From: Streptomyces sp. AA1529
GTDB lineage: Bacteria > Actinomycetota > Actinomycetes > Streptomycetales > Streptomycetaceae
Assembly: GCF_000280905.1 (NCBI RefSeq)
Contig: NZ_ALAP01000083.1
Coordinates: forward strand, 62,001-126,000
DNA: 64,000 nt
Direction of reading: 5' to 3'
A model generated the notes under the pieces. It had not been told where the DNA came from. It did no database searches and was given only the letters and a program-made list of their open reading frames with translations. Made by a program: the position numbers and the translations under genes. Positions 49,453 through 56,841 of this stretch are shown one piece after another. Numbering within the stretch: position 1 is the stretch's first letter; every line of letters starts with the position of its first letter.

Positions 49453-50403
49453 TGGCCGAGGAAATGGGAAGGTCGGATGAGGAAGGTCAGAAGCTGGGCG
49501 GCGCGGCACTGGTACGCCTGGACGATGGTGGCCCCGGTGGTGCTGGTGATCGGGCTGATCGTCGGGTACCCCCTCGGCCGCGGCGTCTACCTGTCGCTCA
49601 CCGACGCCGACGAGGCGAACGTCGAGCGCACGATCGGCGTCAACCACATCCCGGCCACCTATGAGTTCACCGGTCTGGACAACTACCGGGCGATCCTCTC
49701 GGACGGCGTCTTCTGGGACCGTCTGGGCTGGACGGCGCTGTGGACGACCGCGTGCGTGGGTGTGACGTTCACGCTGGGGCTGACGCTGGCGGTCATGCTC
49801 AACCGCAAGGTGCGCGGGCGCTCCTTCTACCGGGTCGCGATGATCGTGCCGTGGGGCATTCCGGCGTTCGTCTCGGTCTTCGCCTGGAAGATGCTGTTCA
49901 ACGAGAAGCACGGGCTGCTCAACAAGGTCCTCTCCGGCGGCGGCATCGACGGCGTCCCGTGGCTGGGTGATCCGGTGTGGGCCAAGGTGTCGGTCATCGC
50001 GGTGAACGTGTGGCTGGGCGTACCGTTCATGATCGTCGCGATGCTGGGCGCGCTGCAGGCGATACCCGGCGAGCTGTACGAGGCGGCCGAGATGGACGGC
50101 GCCGGTCCCTGGCAGCGGTTCCGCAGCATCACGCTGCCGGGGGTGCGGTCGGTCAGCAGCACGGTTGTCCTGCTCAGCACCATCTGGACGTTCAACATGT
50201 TCCCGGTGATCTTCCTGCTCACCCGGGGCGGGCCCGAGGACTCGACGGAGATCCTGGTGACCTACGCCTTCCGGCTCTCGTTCGTCAACAGCCCGCGGGA
50301 CTTCGCCACGTCGGCGGCCTGGGGCGTGCTCATTCTGCTGCTGCTGTCCCTGTTCACGGTCGTCTACCGGCGGGCGCTGCGCCGCCAGGGAGAGGCGTGG
50401 TGA
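49309..50403 (+). CDS. malF: Maltose ABC importer permease
   Basis: A 364-aa, six-helix permease. ATG 49309 has GGGAGGAG at good spacing. The N-terminal about 55 residues are polar and rich in repeats. The first membrane segment is WYAWTMVAPVVLVIGLIVGY. The EAA loop is EAAEMDGAGPWQRFRSITLP, which docks the ATPase. ATG 49477 (MRKVRSWAARH, with GGAAGG upstream) is a credible alternative start of 308 aa that would leave the palindromic repeats outside the gene. It overlaps malG by four bases. Confidence 0.9.
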   Translation: MPSVTAQERSRSHTTARRQPKNDGACPHDANAPRGGVTDPAKTLPAKGWPRKWEGRMRKVRSWAARHWYAWTMVAPVVLVIGLIVGYPLGRGVYLSLTDADEANVERTIGVNHIPATYEFTGLDNYRAILSDGVFWDRLGWTALWTTACVGVTFTLGLTLAVMLNRKVRGRSFYRVAMIVPWGIPAFVSVFAWKMLFNEKHGLLNKVLSGGGIDGVPWLGDPVWAKVSVIAVNVWLGVPFMIVAMLGALQAIPGELYEAAEMDGAGPWQRFRSITLPGVRSVSSTVVLLSTIWTFNMFPVIFLLTRGGPEDSTEILVTYAFRLSFVNSPRDFATSAAWGVLILLLLSLFTVVYRRALRRQGEAW

Positions 50404-51239
50404 CAACCATGAGAACCACGAAGAGGACCCCGCTCGCCTCCGCCGGACTGCACGCGGGCCTGCTGCTGGGCACGGTGTGCGCCCTGTTCCCGCCGCTGTG
50501 GCTGCTGGTGACCTCGTTCAAGCCGGAGAGCGAGTCGTTCACCGCCGCCCTGGTGCGGGACTTCACCTTCACCAACTACCGGCATGTCATCGCCGACACG
50601 CACTTCCTCACCTGGTTCGGGAACTCGCTGATCGTGGTGGTCGGCACCACGGTGATCGGGGTGCTCATCGCGGCCACCACCGGCTATGCGCTCAGCCGGT
50701 TCCGCTTCCCCGGCATGCGGCCGCTGATGTGGGTACTGCTGATCACCCAGATGTTCCCGATGGCCGTGCTGATCGTCCCGCTCTACAACACGATGGCGAA
50801 GCTGGGCCTGCTCAACCAGCCGCTGGGGCTGATCATCACCTATCTGACGATCGCCGTGCCGTTCTGCGCGTGGATGATGAAGGGGTTCTTCGACACCATC
50901 CCCGTCGACATCGACGAGTCGGGCCGGGTCGACGGGCTCAACCCCTTCGGTACGTTCTGGCGGCTGATCCTGCCGCTGGCCAAGCCCGGGATCGCCGTCA
51001 CCGGCTTCTACACCTTCGTGACCGCGTGGGCGGAGGTCGCCTACGCGACGGCCTTCATGACCGGCGAGGAGAACCTGACCCTGGCGGGCGGCCTGCAGAC
51101 CTTCGTCAACCGGTACGGCGCCGACTGGGGCGCCATGACGGCGGCGGCCGTGGTCATCGCCGTCCCGGCCGCCGTGGTCTTCGGCTTCGCGCAGCGCCAT
51201 CTGGTCGGCGGCCTGACGGCCGGCGCGACGAAGACATAG
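50400..51239 (+). CDS. malG: Maltose ABC importer permease
   Basis: A 279-aa, six-helix permease. GTG 50400 overlaps the malF stop (GTGA); an ATG lies at 50409. Segments: LHAGLLLGTVCALFPPLWLL, NSLIVVVGTTVIGVLIAATT and VLLITQMFPMAVLIVPLYNT. The EAA loop is DESGRVDGLNPFGTFWRLIL. C-terminal GGLTAGATKT is usual. With MalF it forms the membrane channel. aglA2 follows after 77 bp. Confidence 0.93.
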   Translation: MTTMRTTKRTPLASAGLHAGLLLGTVCALFPPLWLLVTSFKPESESFTAALVRDFTFTNYRHVIADTHFLTWFGNSLIVVVGTTVIGVLIAATTGYALSRFRFPGMRPLMWVLLITQMFPMAVLIVPLYNTMAKLGLLNQPLGLIITYLTIAVPFCAWMMKGFFDTIPVDIDESGRVDGLNPFGTFWRLILPLAKPGIAVTGFYTFVTAWAEVAYATAFMTGEENLTLAGGLQTFVNRYGADWGAMTAAAVVIAVPAAVVFGFAQRHLVGGLTAGATKT

Positions 51240-51316
51240 GCCCACGCCCCCGTGGCGAGCCCCGATCCGCATCCCGTCGACCACCGCGGCGGGACCACCA
51301 ACCCCTCAGGGACGAC

Positions 51317-52978
51317 ATGACTCAGCACAGCAGCGCACCGCAGGCCGACGGCGCCGTGGACCCGCACGTCCGGGCCGCGACTCCGGACGCCGCCTCCTCG
51401 GCGCGGTCCGGCGCGTCCGGCTGGTGGCGGGACGCGGTGATCTACCAGGTGTATCCGCGCTCGTTCGCCGACGGCGACGGGGACGGCATGGGCGACCTGC
51501 CCGGTGTCCGGGAGCGGCTGCCGCACCTGGCCGCGCTCGGGGCGGACGCCGTCTGGCTCAGCCCCTTCTACGCCTCACCGCAGGCCGACGCCGGATACGA
51601 CGTCGCCGACTACCGGGCCATCGACCCGATGTTCGGCACGCTGCACGACGCCGACGCGCTCATCCGGGACGCGCACGCGCTCGGGCTGCGCGTCATCATC
51701 GACATCGTCCCCAACCACTCCTCCGACCGGCACGAGTGGTTCGTCCGCGCGCTGGCGGGCGACCCCGCGGCCCGCGAGCGCTACCACTTCCGTGCGGGGC
51801 GCGGGGAGCGGGGCGAGCTGCCGCCCAACGACTGGGAGTCGGTGTTCGGCGGCCCCGCCTGGAGCCGGGTGCCGGACGAGCCCGGGCTGTGGTACCTGCA
51901 CCTGTTCGCGCCGGAGCAGCCCGACTTCAACTGGGAGCATCCCGCGGTCCGCGACGAGTTCCGCTCCGTGCTGCGGTTCTGGCTGGACCTGGGGGTCGAC
52001 GGCTTCCGGGTCGATGTGGCCCACGGGCTGGTCAAGGCGGCCGGACTGCCCGACATGGGCAGCGGCGAGCAGCTCCGGCTGCTGGGCACCGCCGAACTGC
52101 CGTTCTTCGACCAGGACGGGGTGCACGAGATCTACCGCTCCTGGCGGCAGGTGCTGGACGAGTACCCCGGGGAGCGCATCGGTGTCGCCGAGGCGTGGGC
52201 GCCCAGCGCCGAGCGCACCGCGCTGTACGTCCGCGCGGACGAGCTGCACCAGGCGTTCAACTTCCACTACCTGGGCACCGACTGGGACGCGCCGGCCCTC
52301 CGTGCGGTCATCGACGCGTCCCTCACCTCGCTCGGCGCCGTGGGCGCTCCCGCCACCTGGGTGCTGTCCAACCACGACGTGGTCCGCCACCGCACCCGGC
52401 TCGGCGGCGGTGTCTCCCGGGCCCGCGCCGCCTCGCTGCTGATGCTGGCGCTGCCCGGCTCCGCCTACCTCTACCAGGGCGAGGAGCTGGGACTTCCGGA
52501 GGTGGCGGAACTGCCCGACGAGGCACGTCAGGATCCCTCGTTCTTCCGGGACAACGGGCAGGACGGCCTCCGCGACGGCTGCCGGGTACCGCTGCCCTGG
52601 GAGAACGACGGGCCCTCCTTCGGTTTCGGGGCCGGTGGAAGTTGGCTGCCGCAGCCGCCCGAGTGGGGAGCGTTGTCCGTCGCGGCGCAGACCGGCGACC
52701 CGGACTCCACCCTGGAGCTGTACCGGACCGCGCTGCGGCTGCGCCGTGAGCGCCCCGAGCTGGGCGACGGCGAACCGCTGGAGTGGCTCACCGCGCCCGA
52801 GGGGGTGCTGGCCTTCCGCCGCGGCGGGTTCGTGTGCGCGGCCAACACCGGCACCGGGCCGGCCGTGCTGGACTTCCGCACCGGCGCACTCCTCCTCGCC
52901 AGCGGTCCGCCGCCCGCGACGGAGTCCGGCAGGACCGTACTGCCCGGTGACACGACCGCCTGGTGGGCCGGGCGATGA
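51317..52978 (+). CDS. aglA: GH13 alpha-glucosidase, AglA paralogue 2
   Basis: A 553-aa enzyme. ATG 51317 follows CAGGGACG. Motifs: YQVYPRSFADGDGDGMGDLP, IIDIVPNHSSDRHEWF, GVDGFRVDVAHGLVK (nucleophile Asp), RIGVAEAWAPSAER (Glu) and WVLSNHDVVRHRTRL (Asp). It is in the malEFG operon, as in S. coelicolor. It overlaps malR2 by four bases (ATGA). Close to AglA1 in sequence but with a differing N terminus and C-terminal beta domain (AANTGTGPAVLDF). Confidence 0.93.
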   Translation: MTQHSSAPQADGAVDPHVRAATPDAASSARSGASGWWRDAVIYQVYPRSFADGDGDGMGDLPGVRERLPHLAALGADAVWLSPFYASPQADAGYDVADYRAIDPMFGTLHDADALIRDAHALGLRVIIDIVPNHSSDRHEWFVRALAGDPAARERYHFRAGRGERGELPPNDWESVFGGPAWSRVPDEPGLWYLHLFAPEQPDFNWEHPAVRDEFRSVLRFWLDLGVDGFRVDVAHGLVKAAGLPDMGSGEQLRLLGTAELPFFDQDGVHEIYRSWRQVLDEYPGERIGVAEAWAPSAERTALYVRADELHQAFNFHYLGTDWDAPALRAVIDASLTSLGAVGAPATWVLSNHDVVRHRTRLGGGVSRARAASLLMLALPGSAYLYQGEELGLPEVAELPDEARQDPSFFRDNGQDGLRDGCRVPLPWENDGPSFGFGAGGSWLPQPPEWGALSVAAQTGDPDSTLELYRTALRLRRERPELGDGEPLEWLTAPEGVLAFRRGGFVCAANTGTGPAVLDFRTGALLLASGPPPATESGRTVLPGDTTAWWAGR

Positions 52979-53988
52979 CCACGGCGCTCACCGCGCGGCT
53001 GGCCGACATCGCCGTGCAGGCCGAGGTCAGCGAGGCCACCGCCAGCCGGGTGCTGAACGGCAGGCCGGGGGTGGCGGCGGCGACCCGGCAGCGGGTGCTG
53101 GCCGCCGTCGACGTGCTCGGCTACGAGCGCCCGGCGCGGGCCCGGCAGCGCAGCGCGGGGCTGGTGGGGCTGGTCATCCCGGAGCTGACCAATCCGATCT
53201 TCCCGGCGTTCGCCCAGGTCATCGAACAGTCGCTGTCCGGGTACGGGTTCACGCCGGTGCTCGGGACCCGGATGCTGGGCGGCGCCACCGAGGACGAGCT
53301 GGTCGGTCAGCTCGTGGAGCGGGACGTCTCCGGGATCATCTTCCTCTCCGGGCTGCACGCCGACCTGACGGCCGATCCTTCCCGCTATGCCCGGCTGGCG
53401 GCCCGCGGGGTGCCGTTCGTACTGATCAACGGGTACAACGACGGGATCAGCGCGCCGTTCGTCTCCCCGGACGACGAGGCGGCCGCCGCGATGGCCGTCG
53501 GGCATCTGCGCCAGCTGGGCCACGAGCGCATCGGGCTGGCCGTCGGCCCGGAGCGGTTCGTCCCCACCCGGCGCAAGGCGGCCGGCTTCACCCGCGCCAT
53601 GGAGCGCTGCGGGGCCGAGCCGTCGATCCGGCACACCCTCTTCACCGTCGAGGGCGGACACGCGGCGGCCGGCGCGCTGCTGGACGCGGGCTGTACGGGC
53701 ATCGTGTGCGGCAGCGACCCGATGGCCCTGGGGGCGGTACGAGCCGCCCGGCAGCGGGGGCTGGCGGTACCGGGGGAGGTGTCGGTGGTCGGCTACGACG
53801 ACTCCGAGTTCAACGCCTTCACCGATCCGCCGCTCACCACCGTCCGCCAGCCGGTCCGGGCGATGGCCAACGCCGCGGTGCACGCGCTGCTGGAGCCGAT
53901 GGGCGGCAGCCCGATGGCGGACACGGAGTTCGTCTTCCAGCCGGAGTTGGTGGTCCGGGGCTCGACGGCGCACGCCCCCCGCGGCTGA
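52975..53988 (+). CDS. malR: LacI-family repressor, MalR paralogue 2
   Basis: A 337-aa regulator. ATG 52975 overlaps the aglA2 stop (ATGA). Helix-turn-helix ADIAVQAEVSEATASRVLNG, hinge GYERPARARQRSAG, and effector domain LVGLVIPELTNPIFPAFAQV to FTDPPLTTVRQPVRAMANAA. It is the terminal gene of the malEFG-aglA2-malR2 series. It is collinear with MalR1, with many identical runs. It could give negative feedback from within the operon. Confidence 0.88.
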   Translation: MTTALTARLADIAVQAEVSEATASRVLNGRPGVAAATRQRVLAAVDVLGYERPARARQRSAGLVGLVIPELTNPIFPAFAQVIEQSLSGYGFTPVLGTRMLGGATEDELVGQLVERDVSGIIFLSGLHADLTADPSRYARLAARGVPFVLINGYNDGISAPFVSPDDEAAAAMAVGHLRQLGHERIGLAVGPERFVPTRRKAAGFTRAMERCGAEPSIRHTLFTVEGGHAAAGALLDAGCTGIVCGSDPMALGAVRAARQRGLAVPGEVSVVGYDDSEFNAFTDPPLTTVRQPVRAMANAAVHALLEPMGGSPMADTEFVFQPELVVRGSTAHAPRG

Positions 53989-54075
53989 CCGGTGCGGGCG
54001 GCCGCCGGCCGGCGGGCTGTGACCGGTGGGGCGCACTGCGCCGGGGCGGAGTCCGGCCGCGGTCTCGGCCGGGGG

Positions 54076-54756
54076 TCAGTCCGCCGCCGGGCCGCCCTCC
54101 GTGCCGTCCGGCACCAGGCCCGCCTCGTGGGCCAGGACCGCGATCTGGACGCGGTTCCTCAGCTCCAGACGGGCGAGGACCTGGCTGACGTAGGTCTTCA
54201 CCGTGCCCTCCACCACATGCAGCCGGTCGGCGATCTCGGCGTTGGACAGGCCCGCGCCGACCAGGCCCAGCACCTCGCGCTCGCGCGGCGTCAGCGCCGC
54301 GGTGCGGGTCCGCGCGTCGGCCCGGCGGCCCAGCCGCCCGCCCGCCAGCTGCGTGATCACGTGCCGCGCCACGGTGGGGGAGAGGTAGGCGCCTCCATCG
54401 TGCACCGCGCGCACCCCGGCCAGCAGTTCGCCGGGGTCGCCCGACTTGAGCGCGAACCCGGCGGCACCGGAGCCGAGCGCGGTGGCGATGTACTCCTCCT
54501 CGTTGAAGGTGGTCAGCATCATCACCGCGCTCTGCGGGCAGGTGCGGCGCAGTTCGGCCGCGGCCCGCAGACCGTCCAGGTGCGGCATCCGGATGTCGAG
54601 CAGGCACACGTGCGGACGGTGCCGCTGGGCCAGCGCGATCGCCTCGCGCCCGTCGGCGGCCTCGGCGACCACCTCGATGTCCCCGGCCGACGCGAGGATC
54701 GCCCGGATTCCGGCCCGGATCATCGCCTCGTCGTCCGCCAGCAGTACCCGGATCAT
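54076..54756 (-). CDS. NarL-family response regulator without adjacent kinase
   Basis: A 226-aa regulator of the DesR/LiaR-like group. Receiver: MIRVLLADDEAMIRAGIRAI with the acidic pair, phosphoacceptor Asp in PHVCLLDIRMPHLDG, Thr in VMMLTTFNEEEYI, Lys in GFALKSGDPGELL. LuxR HTH: LTPREREVLGLVGAGLSNAE and VEGTVKTYVSQVLARLELRN. ATG 54756 follows GGGGAAG. It is transcribed away from an ABC exporter operon starting at 54910, its likely target. No histidine kinase lies next to it. Confidence 0.9.
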   Translation of the reverse strand: MIRVLLADDEAMIRAGIRAILASAGDIEVVAEAADGREAIALAQRHRPHVCLLDIRMPHLDGLRAAAELRRTCPQSAVMMLTTFNEEEYIATALGSGAAGFALKSGDPGELLAGVRAVHDGGAYLSPTVARHVITQLAGGRLGRRADARTRTAALTPREREVLGLVGAGLSNAEIADRLHVVEGTVKTYVSQVLARLELRNRVQIAVLAHEAGLVPDGTEGGPAAD

Positions 54757-54896
54757 GGTGTCTTCCCCGTTCTCGCCCGTGTCCCCACCCGTGGTGCGGC
54801 TCTCACGCTAACCCCGGTGCGCCGTGGCCGCGGCCCCTGACGAAAGTGCAGGGCTGCCGTCGACCCGCGTGCACTGTCCCCGCTCCGGGCGCCGCA

Positions 54897-54909
54897 TAGC
54901 GTCCCCGGC
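54897..54909 (+). promoter_or_regulatory. Candidate -10 for leaderless ABC operon
   Basis: TAGCGT at 54897-54902 ends seven bases before the ATG at 54910. No ribosome binding site is present. Confidence 0.45.
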
Positions 54910-55872
54910 ATGCTCACACTGCGCGGACTCACCAAGAGATACGGCGAGAAGACCGCCGTCGACCAGCTGACGCTCGACGTGGCGCCCGGCAAGGTCACGG
55001 GCTTCCTGGGCCCCAACGGGGCCGGCAAGTCCACCACCATGCGCATGATCACCGGACTGGACCGGCCCACCTCCGGCAGCGCGTTGGTCCAGGGCCGCCC
55101 CTACGCCGGTCTCGACCAACCGCTGCGCACCGTCGGCGCACTGCTCGACGCCCGTGCGGCGCACCCCCGCCGCACCGCGTACCGGCATCTGCTGGCGATG
55201 GCCCGCAGCAACGGCATCCCCGGACGCCGGGTGCCCGAGGTACTGGAGGCGGTCGGCCTGGCCGACGTGGCGGACAAGCGGGCCGCGTCCTTCTCGCTGG
55301 GCATGTCCCAGCGTCTGGGCATCGCCGCCGCACTGCTCGGCGATCCGGCGGTGCTGCTGCTGGACGAGCCGGTCAATGGGCTGGACCCGGACGGGGTGCG
55401 CTGGGTGCGCACCTTCCTGCGCTCCCTCGCCGACGAGGGCCGCACCGTCTTCCTCTCCAGCCACCTGATGAGCGAACTGGAGCTGACCGCCGACCGGGTG
55501 GTGGTGATCGGCCGGGGCCGGCTGCTGGCCGACGGGACGGTCGCGGAGGTGGTCGCCGCCGGTACCCGCCGCACCGTGCGGGTGCGGGGGCCCGAGCCCG
55601 GCGGGCTGCGGCTGCTGGCCGACCGGCTGGCGGCGGCGGGAGCCGAGGTGGACTGGACCGGTCCGGACGCGCTCGCCGTCGGCGGAACGTCGGTCGAGGA
55701 CGTGGGCGACCTCGCCCACCGGGCGCACGTCCGGCTGCACGAACTGCGCGCGGAGGAGGCGTCGCTGGAGGAGGCCTACCTGCGGCTGACGTCGGACAGC
55801 GTGGAGTACGCGCAACCCGGCGCGGCCGGCCCGGAGCGGGCCGCCACCGGGGAAGCGGAGGTGGTCCGGTGA
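54910..55872 (+). CDS. ABC exporter ATPase (bacitracin/lantibiotic-type)
   Basis: A 320-aa ATPase. Walker A: FLGPNGAGKSTTMRMITGLD; signature SFSLGMSQRLGIAAALLGDP; Walker B VLLLDEPVNGLDPDGVRWV; switch FLSSHLMSELELTADRVVVI. The C-terminal extension (LTSDSVEYAQPGAAG) is of the ABC-2 exporter type. It probably has a leaderless start. It overlaps the permease gene by four bases. The divergent response regulator suggests a cell-envelope or antimicrobial-peptide stress role. Confidence 0.9.
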   Translation: MLTLRGLTKRYGEKTAVDQLTLDVAPGKVTGFLGPNGAGKSTTMRMITGLDRPTSGSALVQGRPYAGLDQPLRTVGALLDARAAHPRRTAYRHLLAMARSNGIPGRRVPEVLEAVGLADVADKRAASFSLGMSQRLGIAAALLGDPAVLLLDEPVNGLDPDGVRWVRTFLRSLADEGRTVFLSSHLMSELELTADRVVVIGRGRLLADGTVAEVVAAGTRRTVRVRGPEPGGLRLLADRLAAAGAEVDWTGPDALAVGGTSVEDVGDLAHRAHVRLHELRAEEASLEEAYLRLTSDSVEYAQPGAAGPERAATGEAEVVR

Positions 55873-56639
55873 CCGCCGCCGCCACGGAACCGGTTGCCCG
55901 CACGGTCCGGCGCCGTACCGCCCTGCGGTGGGCGGTGGCCGCCGAGTGGACCAAGCTGGTGTCCCTGCGCTCGACCTGGTACCTGCTGCTGGGTGCGCTC
56001 GCCCTGACCGGGCTGGTCGCCTCCGCCACGGGGGTGCTCACCCACGATCCGGGCGCCTCACCCGGCGACCCGGCCGTGGTGGCCGAACTCAACGGCACCT
56101 GCCTCGTGCTGGCCTCGCTCGCCATGCTGGCGGTGACCGGCGAGCAGGCCACCGGAGGTGCGGCGACGGCCCTGCTGTGCGTACCCGGCCGCCTCCGGCT
56201 GCTGACCGCCAAGGCGCTCACCCTGGGCGCGGCGGTTCTCACCGCCGGGCTGGCGTGCGCGCTGCTGGGTGCGGTCTGCGGCGCACTGGCCCTGGACCGG
56301 AGCACGTTCGACGCCGCCGGGACAGCCGGTCAGCTGCTGGCCGTCGCGGTGCACGCCGCGCTGCTGAGCATGCTCACGCTGGGGCTGGCCGTGCTGGTGC
56401 GCCGGTCGGCGGGCACGATCACGGCGCTGTTCGGGCTGCTGTTCCTGCTTCCGGTGGCGCTGGACCCGGTGCCCGGCGCCGAGACCGTGATCGACCTGCT
56501 GCCGGGCAGCGCGTCCGAAGCCTGGCTGCTGGGCGGCAACGGCACCCTGGAGCGCCCCGGCGGGCTGCTGGCCCTGCTGGTGTGGGCGCTGGGTGCGCTG
56601 CTGTCGGCCGCTGTGGTGATCCGCCGACGGGACGCGTGA
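55869..56639 (+). CDS. ABC exporter permease
   Basis: A 256-aa membrane protein starting at GTG 55869 overlapping the ATPase stop (GTGA). It has about six helices beginning WYLLLGALALTGLVASATGV and ending LVWALGALLSAAVVIRRRDA. EQATGGAATALLCVPGRLRL is typical of the ABC-2 family. It forms an exporter with the preceding ATPase; the substrate is unknown. Confidence 0.88.
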   Translation: MTAAATEPVARTVRRRTALRWAVAAEWTKLVSLRSTWYLLLGALALTGLVASATGVLTHDPGASPGDPAVVAELNGTCLVLASLAMLAVTGEQATGGAATALLCVPGRLRLLTAKALTLGAAVLTAGLACALLGAVCGALALDRSTFDAAGTAGQLLAVAVHAALLSMLTLGLAVLVRRSAGTITALFGLLFLLPVALDPVPGAETVIDLLPGSASEAWLLGGNGTLERPGGLLALLVWALGALLSAAVVIRRRDA

Positions 56640-56789
56640 GAACCGCCTGCGGACTCGGCAACCCGGTGCGGGAGCGGCGAGTTGGGCGGTCGGTTCGCCC
56701 AGCTCGTCGTGCAGCGCGCCCACCGCGGCCGGCGCCACGAAGCTGTGCACGAGCCGGCTCTCCGGCTCCTGGCGCGGCAGCGCCCGCGG

Positions 56790-56821
56790 GGCCTCCGGCC
56801 ACGGACAGCGCCCCGGAGGCC
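56790..56821. terminator. Convergent terminator
   Basis: GGCCTCCGG at 56790-56798 pairs with its exact complement at 56813-56821, between the ABC permease and the facing unknown gene. The surrounding 202 bp hold no other feature I can support. Confidence 0.6.
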
Positions 56822-56841
56822 GGGATACGGCAGGTCCCGGT

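Noticed and set aside
49309..49476. Treating the malF N-terminal 56 codons as certainly translated
   Set aside because: Both 49309 and 49477 have ribosome binding sites, and the repeats in this stretch leave the start open.
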